Shown: piece by piece, positions 1-14,240 of the stretch
Position numbering within the stretch: position 1 is the first letter of the stretch
How the letters are laid out: each line of letters begins with the position of its first letter
Source of the DNA: Acanthosepion lycidas
Lineage: Eukaryota; Mollusca; Cephalopoda; Sepiida; Sepiidae
Assembly: GCA_963932145.1 (NCBI GenBank)
Contig: OZ010587.1
Coordinates: 105,014,452-105,078,451 of the forward strand
Reading direction: 5' to 3'
DNA length: 64,000 nucleotides
The notes under the pieces: generated by a model
The model's database searches: none
What the model was told of the DNA's origin: nothing
What the model saw: the letters and a program-made list of their open reading frames with translations, nothing else
Translations under genes and position numbers: made by a program

Positions 1-3000
1 TATGGAGTGGGTGGCCAATCCATTCCCACTTCCGTTTCTTTATGTCAATTTCGTTTGGGGCTTTCCTGGTCCTATCCCACAGTTGGTCGTTGGTGACGAC
101 TTCCCTTGTGGATTCCAGTCAAGGGCCTGCCTGGTGACACTAGAAGCAGGCTTATGGAGTGGGTGGCCAATCCATTCCCATTTCCGTTTCTTGATGTCAA
201 TTTCGTTTGGGGCTTTCCTGGTCCTATCCCACAGTTGGTCGTTGGTGACGACTTCCCTTGTGGATTCTAGTCAAGGGCCTGCCTGGTAACACTAGAAGCA
301 GGCTTATGGAGTGGGTGGCCAATCCATTCCCATTTCCGTTTCTTGATGTCAATTTCGTTTGGGGCTTTCCTGGTCCTATCCCACAGTTGGTCGTTGGTGA
401 CGACTTCCCTTGTGGATTCCAGTCAAGGGCCTGCCTGGTAACACTAGAAGCAGGCTTATGGAGTGGGTGGCCAATCCATTCCCACTTCCCTTTCTTTATG
501 TCAATTTCGTTTGGGGCTTTCCTGGTCCTATCCCACAGTTGGTCGTTGGTGACGACTTCCCTTGTGGATTCCAGTCAAGGGCCTGCCTGGTGACACTAGA
601 AGCAGGCTTATGGAGTGGGTGGCCAATCCATTCCCACTTCCGTTTCTTTATGTCAATTTCGTTTGGGGCTTTCCTGGTCCTATCCCACAGTTGGTCGTTG
701 GTGACGACTTCCCTTGTGGATTCCAGTCAAGGGCCTGCCTGGTGACATTAGAAGCAGGCTTATGGAGTGGGTGGCCAATCCATTCCCATTTCCGTTTCTT
801 GATGTCAATTTCGTTTGGGGCTTTCCTGGTCCTATCCCACAGTTGGTCGTTGGTGACGACTTCCCTTGTGGATTCTAGTCAAGGGCCTGCCTGGTAACAC
901 TAGAAGCAGGCTTATGGAGTGGGTGGCCAATCCATTCCCATTTCCGTTTCTTGATGTCAATTTCGTTTGGGGCTTTCCTGGTCCTATCCCACAGTTGGTC
1001 GTTGGTGACGACTCCCCTTGTGGATTCCAGTCAAGGGCCTGCCTGGTAACACTAGAAGCAGGCTTATGGAGTGGGTGGCCAATCCATTCCCACTTCCGTT
1101 TCTTTATGTCAATTTCGTTTGGGGCTTTCCTGGTCCTATCCCACAGTTGGTCGTTGGTGACGACTTCCCTTGTGGATTCCAGTCAAGGGCCTGCCTGGTG
1201 ACACTAGAAGCAGGCTTATGGAGTGGGTGGCCAATCCATTCCCACTTCCGTTTCTTTATGTCAATTTCGTTTGGGGCTTTCCTGGTCCTATCCCACAGTT
1301 GGTCGTTGGTGACGACTTCCCTTGTGGATTCCAGTCAAGGGCCTGCCTGGTGACACTAGAAGCAGGCTTATGGAGTGGGTGGCCAATCCATTCCCATTTC
1401 CGTTTCTTGATGTCAATTTCGTTTGGGGCTTTCCTGGTCCTATCCCACAGTTGGTCGTTGGTGACGACTTCTCTTGTGGATTCCAGTCAAGGGCCTGCCT
1501 GGTGACACTAGAAGCAGGCTTATGGAGTGGGTGGCCAATCCATTCCCATTTCCGTTTCTTGATGTCAATTTCGTTTGGGGCTTTCCTGGTCCTATCCCAC
1601 AGTTGGTCGTTGGTGACGACTTCCCTTGTGGATTCCAGTCAAGGGGCTGCCTGGTGACACTAGAAGCAGGCTTATGGAGTGGGTGGCCAATCCATTCCCA
1701 TTTCCGTTTCTTGATGTCAATTTCGTTTGGGGCTTTCCTGGTCCTATCCCACAGTTGGTCGTTGGTGACGACTTCCCTTGTGGATTCCAGTCAAGGGCCT
1801 GCCTGGTAACACTAGAAGCAGGCTTATGGAGTGGGTGGCCAATCCATTCCCACTTCCGTTTCTTTATGTCAATTTCGTTTGGGGCTTTCCTGGTCCTATC
1901 CCACAGTTGGTCGTTGGTGACGACTTCCCTTGTGGATTCCAGTCAAGGGCCTGCCTGGTGAAACTAGAAGCAGGCTTATGGAGTGGGTGGCCAATCCATT
2001 CCCATTTCCGTTTCTTGATGTCAATTTCGTTTGGGGCTTTCCTGGTCCTATCCCACAGTTGGTCGTAGGTGACGACTTCCCTTGTGGATTCCAGTCAAGG
2101 GCCTGCCTGGTGACACTAGAAGCAGGCTTATGGAGTGGGTGGCCAATCCATTCCCATTTCCGTTTCTTGATGTCAATTTCGTTTGGGGCTTTCCTGGTCC
2201 TATCCCACAGTTGGTCGTTGGTGACGACTTCCCTTGTGGATTCCAGTCAAGGGCCTGCCTGGTGACACTAGAAGCAGGCTTATGGAGTGGGTGGCCAATC
2301 CATTCCCACTTCCGTTTCTTTATGTCAATTTCGTTTGGGGCTTTCCTGGTCCTATCCCACAGTTGGTCGTTGGTGACGACTTCCCTTGTGGATTCCAGTC
2401 AAGGGCCTGCCTGGTGACACTAGAAGCAGGCTTATGGAGTGGGTGGCCAATCCATTCCCATTTCCGTTTCTTGATGTCAATTTCGTTTGGGGCTTTCCTG
2501 GTCCTATCCCACAGTTGGTCGTTGGTGACGACTTCCCTTGTGGATTCCAGTCAAGGGCCTGCCTGGTGACACTAGAAGCAGGCTTATGGAGTGGGTGGCC
2601 AATCCATTCCCATTTCCGTTTCTTGATGTCAATTTCGTTTGGGGCTTTCCTGGTCCTATCCCACAGTTGGTCGTTGGTGACGACTTCCCTTGTGGATTCC
2701 AGTCAAGGGCCTGCCTGGTAACACTAGAAGCAGGCTTATGGAGTGGGTGGCCAATCCATTCCCATTTCCGTTTCTTGATGTCAATTTCGTTTGGGGCTTT
2801 CCTGGTCCTATCCCACAGTTGGTCGTTGGTGACGACTTCCCTTGTGGATTCCAGTCAAGGGCCTGCCTGGTGACACTAGAAGCAGGCTTATGGAGTGGGT
2901 GGCCAATCCATTCCCACTTCCGTTTCTTTATGTCAATTTCGTTTGGGGCTTTCCTGGTCCTATCCCACAGTTGGTCGTTGGTGACGACTTCCCTTGTGGA

Positions 3001-3753
3001 TTCCAGTCAAGGGCCTGCCTGGTGACACTAGAAGCAGGCTTATGGAGTGGGTGGCCAATCCATTCCCACTTCCGTTTCTTTATGTCAATTTCGTTTGGGG
3101 CTTTCCTGGTCCTATCCCACAGTAGGTCGTTGGTGACGACTTCCCTTGTGGATTCCAGTCAAGGGCCTGCCTGGTGACACTAGAAGCAGGCTTATGGAGT
3201 GGGTGGCCAATCCATTCCCACTTCCGTTTCTTTATGTCAATTTCGTTTGGGGCTTTCCTGGTCCTATCCCACAGTTGGTCGTTGGTGACGACTTCCCTTG
3301 TGGATTCCAGTCAAGGGCCTGCCTGGTGACACTAGAAGCAGGCTTATGGAGTGGGTGGCCAATCCATTCCCATTTCCGTTTCTTGATGTCAAATTCGTTT
3401 GGGGCTTTCCTGGTCCTATCCCACAGTTGGTCGTTGGTGACGACTTCCCTTGTGGATTCCAGTCAAGGGCCTGCCTGGTGACACTAGAAGCAGGCTTATG
3501 GAGTGGGTGGCCAATCCATTCCCATTTCCGTTTCTTGATGTCAATTTCGTTTGGGGCTTTCCTGGTCCTATCCCACAGTTGGTCGTTGGTGACGACTTCC
3601 CTTGTGGATTCCAGTCAAGGGCCTGCCTGGTAACACTAGAAGCAGGCTTATGGAGTGGGTGGCCAATCCATTCCCATTTCCGTTTCTTGATGTCAATTTC
3701 GTTTGGGGCTTTCCTGGTCCTATCCCACAGTTGGTCGTTGGTGACGACTTCCC

Positions 3754-5577
3754 TTGTGGATTCCAGTCAAGGGCCTGCCTGGTGACACTAGAAGCAGGCT
3801 TATGGAGTGGGTGGCCAATCCATTCCCACTTCCGTTTCTTTATGTCAATTTCGTTTGGGGCTTTCCTGGTCCTATCCCACAGTTGGTCGTTGGTGACGAC
3901 TTCCCTTGTGGATTCCAGTCAAGGGCCTGCCTGGTGACACTAGAAGCAGGCTTATGGAGTGGGTGGCCAATCCATTCCCATTTCCGTTTCTTGATGTCAA
4001 TTTCGTTTGGGGCTTTCCTGGTCCTATCCCACAGTTGGTCGTTGGTGACGACTTCCCTTGTGGATTCCAGTCAAGGGCCTGCCTGGTAACACTAGAAGCA
4101 GGCTTATGGAGTGGGTGGCCAATCCATTCCCACTTCCGTTTCTTTATGTCAATTTCGTTTGGGGCTTTCCTGGTCCTATCCCACAGTTGGTCGTTGGTGA
4201 CGACTTCCCTTGTGGATTCCAGTCAAGGGCCTGCCTGGTGACACTAGAAGCAGGCTTATGGAGTGGGTGGCCAATCCATTCCCATTTCCGTTTCTTGATG
4301 TCAATTTCGTTTGGGGCTTTCCTGGTCCTATCCCACAGTTTGTCGTTGGTGACGACTTCCCTTGTGGATTCCAGTCAAGGGCCTGCCTGGTGACACTAGA
4401 AGCAGGCTTATGGAGTGGGTGGCCAATCCATTCCCACTTCCGTTTCTTTATGTCAATTTCGTTTGGGGCTTTCCTGGTCCTATCCCACAGTTGGTCGTTG
4501 GTGACGACTTCCCTTGTGGATTCCAGTCAAGGGCCTGCCTGGTGACACTAGAAGCAGGCTTATGGAGTGGGTGGCCAATCCATTCTCATTTCCGTTTCTT
4601 GATGTCAATTTCGTTTGGGGCTTTCCTGGTCCTATCCCACAGTTGGTCGTTGGTGACGACTTCCCTTGTGGATTCCAGTCAAGGGCCTGCCTGGTAACAC
4701 TAGAAGCAGGCTTATGGAGTGGGTGGCCAATCCATTCCCACTTCCGTTTCTTTATGTCAATTTCGTTTGGGGCTTTCCTGGTCCTATCCCACAGTTGGTC
4801 GTTGGTGACGACTTCCCTTGTGGATTCCAGTCAAGGGCCTGCCTGGTGACACTAGAAGCAGGCTTATGGAGTGGGTGGCCAATCCATTCCCATTTCCGTT
4901 TCTTGATGTCAATTTCGTTTGGGGCTTTCCTGGTCCTATCCCACAGTTGGTCGTTGGTGACGACTTCCCTTGTGGATTCCAGTCAAGGGCCTGCCTGGTG
5001 ACACTAGAAGCAGGCTTATGGAGTGGGTGGCCAATCCATTCCCACTTCCGTTTCTTTATGTCAATTTCGTTTGGGGCTTTCCTGGTCCTATCCCACAGTT
5101 GGTCGTTGGTGACGACTTCCCTTGTGGATTCCAGTCAAGGGCCTGCCTGGTGACACTAGAAGCAGGCTTATGGAGTGGGTGGCCAATCCATTCCCATTTC
5201 CGTTTCTTGATGTCAATTTCGTTTGGGGCTTTCCTGGTCCTATCCCACAGTTGGTCGTTGGTGACGACTTCCCTTGTGGATTCCAGTCAAGGGCCTGCCT
5301 GGTAACACTAGAAGCAGGCTTATGGAGTGGGTGGCCAATCCATTCCCACTTCCGTTTCTTTATGTCAATTTCGTTTGGGGCTTTCCTGGTCCTATCCCAC
5401 AGTTGGTCGTTGGTGACGACTTCCCTTGTGGATTCCAGTCAAGGGCCTGCCTGGTGACACTAGAAGCAGGCTCATGGAGTGGGTGGCCAATCCATTCCCA
5501 TTTCCGTTTCTTGATGTCAATTTCGTTTGGGGCTTTCCTGGTCCTATCCCACAGTTGGTCGTTGGTGACGACTTCCC
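3754..5577. repeat. Tetrameric higher-order repeat (608 bp) within the satellite
   Basis: Here monomers alternate strictly between two classes: one with cacttccgtttctttatg and one with catttccgtttcttgatg, giving a 304-bp dimer. The gtgacac/gtaacac state of the first class also alternates from one dimer to the next, so the true repeat is four monomers (608 bp), seen about three times. This indicates amplification in multimer units rather than monomer by monomer. Limits are approximate because they come from comparing diagnostic bases by eye. Confidence 0.6.
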
Positions 5578-8465
5578 TTGTGGATTCCAGTCAAGGGCCT
5601 GCCTGGTGACACTAGAAGCAGGCTTATGGAGTGGGTGGCCAATCCATTCTCATTTCCGTTTCTTGATGTCAATTTCGTTTGGGGCTTTCCTGGTCCTATC
5701 CCACAGTTGGTCGTTGGTGACGACTTCCCTTGTGGATTCCAGTCAAGGGCCTGCCTGGTGACACTAGAAGCAGGCTTATGGAGTGGGTGGCCAATCCATT
5801 CCCATTTCCGTTTCTTGATGTCAATTTCGTTTGGGGCTTTCCTGGTCCTATCCCACAGTTGGTCGTTGGTGACGACTTCCTTTGTGGATTCCAGTCAAGG
5901 GCCTGCCTGGTGACACTAGAAGCAGGCTTATGGAGTGGGTGGCCAATCCATTCCCACTTCCGTTTCTTTATGTCAATTTCGTTTGGGGCTTTCCTGGTCC
6001 TATCCCACAGTTGGTCGTTGGTGACGACTTCCCTTGTGGATTCCAGTCAAGGGCCTGCCTGGTGACACTAGAAGCAGGCTTATGGAGTGGGTGGCCAATC
6101 CATTCCCATTTCCGTTTCTTGATGTCAATTTCGTTTGGGGCTTTCCTGGTCCTATCCCACAGTTGGTCGTTGGTGACGACTTCCCTTGTGGATTCCAGTC
6201 AAGGGCCTGCCTGGTGACACTAGAAGCAGGCTTATGGAGTGGGTGGCCAATCCATTCCCACTTCCGTTTCTTGATGTCAATTTCGTTTGGGGCTTTCCTG
6301 GTCCTATCCCACAGTTGGTCGTTGGTGACGACTTCCCTTGTGGATTCCAGTCAAGGGCCTGCCTGGTGACACTAGAAGCAGGCTTATGGAGTGGGTGGCC
6401 AATCCATTCCCATTTCCGTTTCTTTATGTCAATTTCGTTTGGGGCTTTCCTGGTCCTATCCCACAGTTGGTCGTTGGTGACGACTTCCCTTGTGGATTCC
6501 AGTCAAGGGCCTGCCTGGTGACACTAGAAGCAGGCTTATGGTGTGGGTGGCCAATCCATTCCCACTTCCGTTTCTTTATGTCAATTTCGTTTGGGGCTTT
6601 CCTGGTCCTATCCCACAGTTGGTCGTTGGTGACGACTTCCCTTGTGGATTCCAGTCAAGGGCCTGCCTGGTGACACTAGAAGCAGGCTTATGGAGTGGGT
6701 GGCCAATCCATTCCCATTTCCGTTTCTTGATGTCAATTTCGTTTGGGGCTTTCCTGGTCCTATCCCACAGTTGGTCGTTGGTGACGACTTCCCTTGTGGA
6801 TTCCAGTCAAGGGCCTGCCTCGTGACACTAGAAGCAGGCTTATGGAGTGGGTGGCCAATCCATTCCCACTTCCGTTTCTTGATGTCAATTTCGTTTGGGG
6901 CTTTCCTGGTCCTATCCCTCAGTTGGTCGTTGGTGACGACTTCCCTTGTGGATTCCAGTCAAGGGCCTGCCTGGTGACACTAGAAGCAGGCTTATGGAGT
7001 GGGTGGCCAATCCATTCCCATTTCCGTTTCTTGATGTCAATTTCGTTTGGGGCTTTACTGGTCCTATACCACAGTTGGTCGTTGGTGACGACTTCCCTTG
7101 TGGATTCCAGTCAAGGGCCTGCCTGGTGACACTAGAAGCAGGCTTATGGAGTGGGTGGCCAATCCATTCCCACTTCCGTTTCTTTATGTCAATTTCGTTT
7201 GGGGCTTTCCTGGTCCTATCCCACAGTTGGTCGTTGGTGACGACTTCCCTTGTGGATTCCAGTCAAGGGCCTGCCTGGTGACACTAGAAGCAGGCTTATG
7301 GAGTGGGTGGCCAATCCATTCCCATTTCCGTTTCTTGATGTCAATTTCGTTTGGGGCTTTCCTGGTCCTATCCCACAGTTGGTCGTTGGTGACGACTTCC
7401 CTTGTGGATTCCAGTCAAGGGCCTGCCTGGTGACACTAGAAGCAGGCTTATGGAGTGGGTGGCCAATCCATTCCCACTTCCGTTTCTTGATGTCAATTTC
7501 GTTTGGGGCTTTCCTGGTCCTATCCCACAGTTGGTCGTTGGTGACGACTTCCCTTGTGGATTCCAGTCAAGGGCCTGCCTGGTGACACTAGAAGCAGGCT
7601 TATGGAGTGGGTGGCCAATCCATTCCCATTTCCGTTTCTTGATGTCAATTTCGTTTGGGGCTTTACTGGTCCTATACCACAGTTGGTCGTTGGTGACGAC
7701 TTCCCTTGTGGATTCCAGTCAAGGGCCTGCCTGGTAACACTAGAAGCAGGCTTATGGAGTGGGTGGCCAATCCATTCCCACTTCCGTTTCTTTATGTCAA
7801 TTTCGTTTGGGGCTTTCCTGGTCCTATCCCACAGTTGGTCGTTGGTGACGACTTCCCTTGTGGATTCCAGTCAAGGGCCTGCCTGGTGACACTAGAAGCA
7901 GGCTTATGGAGTGGGTGGCCAATCCATTCCCATTTCCGTTTCTTGATGTCAATTTCGTTTGGGGCTTTACTGGTCCTATACCAAAGTTGGTCGTTGGTGA
8001 CGACTTCCCTTGTGGATTCCAGTCAAGGGCCTGCTTGGTAACACTAGAAGCAGGCTTATGGAGTGGGTGGCCAATCCATTCCCACTTCCGTTTCTTTATG
8101 TCAATTTCGTTTGGGGCTTTCCTGGTCCTATCCCACAGTTGGTCGTTGGTGACGACTTCCCTTGTGGATTCCAGTCAAGGGCCTGCCTGGTGACACTAGA
8201 AGCAGGCTTATGGAGTGGGTGGCCAATCCATTCCCACTTCCGTTTCTTTATGTCAATTTCGTTTGGGGCTTTCCTGGTCCTATCCCACAGTTGGTCGTTG
8301 GTGACGACTTCCCTTGTGGATTCCAGTCAAGGGCCTGCCTGGTGACACTAGAAGCAGGCTTATGGAGTGGGTGGCCAATCCATTCCCACTTCCGTTTCTT
8401 TATGTCAATTTCGTTTGGGGCTTTCCTGGTCCTATCCCACAGTTGGTCGTTGGTGACGACTTCCC

Positions 8466-11400
8466 TTGTGGATTCCAGTCAAGGGCCTGCCTGGTGACAC
8501 TAGAAGCAGGCTTATAGAGTGGGTGGCCAATCCATTCCCACTTCCGTTTCTTTATGTCAATTTCGTTTGGGGCTTTCCTGGTCCTATCCCACAGTTGGTC
8601 GTTGGTGACGACTTCCCTTGTGGATTCCAGTCAAGGGCCTGCCTGGTAACACTAGAAGCAGGCTTATGGAGTGGGTGGCCAATCCATTCCCATTTCCGTT
8701 TCTTGATGTCAATTTCGTTTGGGGCTTTACTGGTCCTATCCCACAGTTGGTCGTTGGTGACGACTTCCCTTGTGGATTCCAGTCAAGGGCCTGCTTGGTA
8801 ACACTAGAAGCAGGCTTATGGAGTGGGTGGCCAATCCATTCCCACTTCCGTTTCTTTATGTCAATTTCGTTTGGGGCTTTCCTGGTCCTATCCCACAGTT
8901 GGTCGTTGGTGACGACTTCCCTTGTGGATTCCAGTCAAGGGCCTGCCTGGTGACACTAGAAGCAGGCTTATGGAGTGGGTGGCCAATCCATTCCCACTTC
9001 CGTTTCTTTATGTCAATTTCGTTTGGGGCTTTCCTGGTCCTATCCCACAGTTGGTCGTTGGTGACGACTTCCCTTGTGGATTCAAGTCAAGGGCCTGCCT
9101 GGTGACACTAGAAGCAGGCTTATGGAGTGGATGGCCAATCCATTCCCATTTCCGTTTCTTGATGTCAATTTCGTTTGGGGCTTTACTGGTCCTATACCAC
9201 AGTTGGTCGTTGGTGACGACTTCCCTTGTGGATTCCAGTCAAGGGCCTGCCTGGTGACACTAGAAGCAGGCTTATGGAGTGGGTGGCCAATCCATTCCCA
9301 TTTCCGTTTCTTTATGTCAATTTCGTTTGGGGCTTTCCTGGTCCTATCCCACAGTTGGTCGTTGGTGACGACTTCCCTTGTGGATTCTAGTCAAGGGCCT
9401 GCCTGGTAACACTAGAAGCAGGCTTATGGAGTGGGTGGCCAATCCATTCCCATTTCCGTTTCTTGATGTCAATTTCGTTTGGGGCTTTACTGGTCCTATC
9501 CCACAGTTGGTCGTTGGTGACGACTTCCCTTGTGGATTCCAGTCAAGGGCCTGCCTGGTGTAACTAGAAGCAGGCTTATGGAATGGATGGCCAATCCATT
9601 CCCATTTCCGTTTCTTTATGTCAATTTCGTTTGGGGCTTTCCTGGTCATGTCCCACAGTTGGTCGTTGGTGACGACTTCCCTTGTTGATTCCAGTCAAGG
9701 GCCTGCCTGGTGACACTAGAAGCAGGCTTATGGAGTGGGTGGCCAATCCATTCCCACTTCCGTTTCTTTATGTCAATTTCGTTTGGGGCTTTCCTGGTCC
9801 TATCCCACAGTTGGTCGTTGGTGACGACTTCCCTTGTGGATTCCAGTCAAGGGCCTGCCTGGTGACACTAGAAGCAGGCTTATGGAGTGGGTGGCCAATC
9901 CATTCCCACTTCCGTTTCTTTATGTCAATTTCGTTTGGGGCTTTCCTGGTCCTATCCCACAGTTGGTCGTTGGTGACGACTTCCCTTGTGGATTCCAGTC
10001 AAGGGCCTGCCTGGTGACACTAGAAGCAGGCTTATGGAGTGGGTGGCCAATCCATTCCCATTTCCGTTTCTTTATGTCAATTTCGTTTGGGGCTTTCCTG
10101 GTCATATCCCACAGTTGGTCGTTGGTGACGACTTCCCTTGTGGATTCTAGTCAAGGGCCTGCCTGGTGACACTAGAAGCAGGCTTATGGAGTGGATGGCC
10201 AATCCATTCCCATTTCCGTTTCTTGATGTCAATTTCGTTTGGGGCTTTCCTGGTCCTATCCCACAGTTGGTCGTTGGTGACGACTTCCCTTGTGGATTCC
10301 AGTCAAGGGCCTGCCTGGTGACACTAGAAGCAGGCTTATGGAGTGGGTGGCCAATCCATCCCCATTTCCGTTTCTTTATGTCAATTTCGTTTGGGGCTTT
10401 CCTGGTCCTATCCCACAGTTGGTCGTTGGTGACGACTTCCCTTGTGGATTCCAGTCAAGGGCCTGCCTGGTGACACTAGAAGCAGGCTTATGGAGTGGGT
10501 GGCCAATCCATTCCCATTTCCGTTTCTTTATGTCAATTTCGTTTGGGGCTTTCCTGGTCCTATCCCACAGTTGGTCGTTGGTGACGACTTCCCTTGTGGA
10601 TTCCAGTCAAGGGCCTGCCTGGTGACACTAGAAGCAGGCTTATGGAGTGGGTGGCCAATCCATCCCCATTTCCGTTTCTTTATGTCAATTTCGTTTGGGG
10701 CTTTCCTGGTCCTATCCCACAGTTGGTCGTTGGTGACGACTTCCCTTGTGGATTCCAGTCAAGGGCCTGCCTGGTGACACTAGAAGCAGGCTTATGGAGT
10801 GGGTGGCCAATCCATTCCCACTTCCGTTTCTTTATGTCAATTTCGTTTGGGGCTTTCCTGGTCCTATCCCACAGTTGGTCGTTGGTGACGACTTCCCTTG
10901 TGGATTCCAGTCAAGGGCCTGCCTGGTGACACTAGAAGCAGGCTTATGGAGTGGGTGGCCAATCCATTCCCACTTCCGTTTCTTTATGTCAATTTCGTTT
11001 GGGGCTTTCCTGGTCATATCCCACAGTTGGTCGTTGGTGACGACTTCCCTTGTGGATTCCAGTCAAGGGCCTGCCTGGTGACACTAGAAGCAGGCTTATA
11101 GAGTGGGTGGCCAATCCATTCCCACTTCCGTTTCTTTATGTCAATTTCGTTTGGGGCTTTCCTGGTCCTATCCCACAGTTGGTCGTTGGTGACGACTTCC
11201 CTTGTGGATTCCAGTCAAGGGCCTGCCTGGTGACACTAGAAGCAGGCTTATGGAGTGGGTGGCCAATCCATTCCCACTTCCGTTTCTTTATGTCAATTTC
11301 GTTTGGGGCTTTCCTGGTCCTATCCCACAGTTGGTCGTTGGTGACGACTTCCCTTGTGGATTCCAGTCAAGGGCCTGCCTGGTGACACTAGAAGCAGGCT

Positions 11401-14240
11401 TATAGAGTGGGTGGCCAATCCATTCCCACTTCCGTTTCTTTATGTCAATTTCGTTTGGGGCTTTCCTGGTCCTATCCCACAGTTGGTCGTTGGTGACGAC
11501 TTCCCTTGTGGATTCCAGTCAAGGGCCTGCCTGGTAACACTAGAAGCAGGCTTATGGAGTGGGTGGCCAATCCATTCCAATTTCCGTTTCTTGATGTCAA
11601 TTTCGTTTGGGGCTTTACTGGTCCTATCCCACAGTTGGTCGTTGGTGACGACTTCCCTTGTGGATTCCAGTCAAGGGCCTGCTTGGTAACACTAGAAGCA
11701 GGCTTATGGAGTGGGTGGCCAATCCATTCCCACTTCCGTTTCTTTATGTCAATTTCGTTTGGGGCTTTCCTGGTCCTATCCCACAGTTGGTCGTTGGTGA
11801 CGACTTCCCTTGTGGATTCCAGTCAAGGGCCTGCCTGGTGACACTAGAAGCAGGCTTATGGAGTGGGTGGCCAATCCATTCCCACTTCCGTTTCTTTATG
11901 TCAATTTCGTTTGGGGCTTTCCTGGTCCTATCCCACAGTTGGTCGTTGGTGACGACTTCCCTTGTGGATTCCAGTCAAGGGCCTGCCTGGTGACACTAGA
12001 AGCAGGCTTATGGAGTGGGTGGCCAATCCATTCCCATTTCCGTTTCTTTATGTCAATTTCGTTTGGGGCTTTCCTGGTCATATCCCACAGTTGGTCGTTG
12101 GTGACGACTTCCCTTGTGGATTCTAGTCAAGGGCCTGCCTGGTGACACTAGAAGCAGGCTTATGGAGTGGATGGCCAATCCATTCCCATTTCCGTTTCTT
12201 GATGTCAATTTCGTTTGGGGCTTTACTGGTCCTATACCACAGTTGGTCGTTGGTGACGACTTCCCTTGTGGATTCCAGTCAAGGGCCTGCCTGGTGACAC
12301 TAGAAGCAGGCTTATGGAGTGGGTGGCCAATCCATTCCCATTTCCGTTTCTTTATGTCAATTTCGTTTGGGGCTTTCCTGGTCCTATCCCACAGTTGGTC
12401 GTTGGTGACGACTTCCCTTGTGGATTCTAGTCAAGGGCCTGCCTGGTAACACTAGAAGCAGGCTTATGGAGTGGGTGGCCAATCCATTCCCATTTGCGTT
12501 TCTTGATGTCAATTTCGTTTGGGGCTTTACTGGTCCTATCCCACAGTTGGTCGTTGGTGACGACTTCCCTTGTGGATTCCAGTCAAGGGCCTGCCTGGTG
12601 TAACTAGAAGCAGGCTTATGGAATGGGTGGCCAATCCATTCCCATTTCCGTTTCTTTATGTCAATTTCGTTTGGGGCTTTCCTGGTCATATCCCACAGTT
12701 GGTCGTTGGTGACGACTTCCCTTGTTGATTCCAGTCAAGGGCCTGCCTGGTGACACTAGAAGCAGGCTTATGGAGTGGGTGGCCAATCCATTCCCACTTC
12801 CGTTTCTTTATGTCAATTTCGTTTGGGGCTTTCCTGGTCCTATCCCACAGTTGGTCGTTGGTGACGACTTCCCTTGTGGATTCCAGTCAAGGGCCTGCCT
12901 GGTGACACTAGAAGCAGGCTTATGGAGTGGGTGGCCAATCCATTCCCACTTCCGTTTCTTTATGTCAATTTCGTTTGGGGCTTTCCTGGTCCTATCCCAC
13001 AGTTGGTCGTTGGTGACGACTTCCCTTGTGGATTCCAGTCAAGGGCCTGCCTGGTGACACTAGAAGCAGGCTTATGGAGTGGGTGGCCAATCCATTCCCA
13101 TTTCCGTTTCTTTATGTCAATTTCGTTTGGGGCTTTCCTGGTCATATCCCACAGTTGGTCGTTGGTGACGACTTCCCTTGTGGATTCTAGTCAAGGGCCT
13201 GCCTGGTGACACTAGAAGCAGGCTTATGGAGTGGATGGCCAATCCATTCCCATTTCCGTTTCTTGATGTCAATTTCGTTTGGGGCTTTCCTGGTCCTATC
13301 CCACAGTTGGTCGTTGGTGACGACTTCCCTTGTGGATTCCAGTCAAGGGCCTGCCTGGTGACACTAGAAGCAGGCTTATGGAGTGGGTGGCCAATCCATC
13401 CCCATTTCCGTTTCTTTATGTCAATTTCGTTTGGGGCTTTCCTGGTCCTATCCCACAGTTGGTCGTTGGTGACGACTTCCCTTGTGGATTCCAGTCAAGG
13501 GCCTGCCTGGTGACACTAGAAGCAGGCTTATGGAGTGGGTGGCCAATCCATTCCCACTTCCGTTTCTTTATGTCAATTTCGTTTGGGGCTTTCCTGGTCC
13601 TATCCCACAGTTGGTCGTTGGTGACGACTTCCCTTGTGGATTCCAGTCAAGGGCCTGCCTGGTGACACTAGAAGCAGGCTTATGGAGTGGGTGGCCAATC
13701 CATTCCCATTTCCGTTTCTTTATGTCAATTTCGTTTGGGGCTTTCCTGGTCCTATCCCACAGTTGGTCGTTGGTGACGACTTCCCTTGTGGATTCCAGTC
13801 AAGGGCCTGCCTGGTGACACTAGAAGCAGGCTTATGGAGTGGGTGGCCAATCCATCCCCATTTCCGTTTCTTTATGTCAATTTCGTTTGGGGCTTTCCTG
13901 GTCCTATCCCACAGTTGGTCGTTGGTGACGACTTCCCTTGTGGATTCCAGTCAAGGGCCTGCCTGGTGACACTAGAAGCAGGCTTATGGAGTGGGTGGCC
14001 AATCCATTCCCACTTCCGTTTCTTTATGTCAATTTCGTTTGGGGCTTTCCAGGTCCTATCCCACAGTTGGTCGTTGGTGACGACTTCCCTTGTGGATTCC
14101 AGTCAAGGGCCTGCCTGGTGACACTAGAAGCAGGCTTATGGAGTGGGTGGCCAATCCATTCCCATTTCCGTTTCTTTATGTCAATTTCGTTTGGGGCTTT
14201 CCTGGTCATATCCCACAGTTGGTCGTTGGTGACGACTTCC
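8466..14240. repeat. Tandem duplication of an about 3.0-kb (19-21 monomer) block inside the satellite
   Basis: Rare diagnostic variants recur in the same order. A cttatagagtgg monomer lies at about 8,512 and again at about 11,400. The gtgtaactag change lies at 9,559 and 12,599. The cttgttgattcc change lies at 9,681 and 12,721. The offset is 3,040 bp (20 monomers) in the middle, 2,888 bp (19) on the left and 3,192 bp (21) on the right. A block was therefore duplicated in tandem, and single monomers were gained or lost afterwards in one copy. The copies run roughly 8.5-11.0 kb and 11.35-14.2 kb. Confidence 0.75.
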
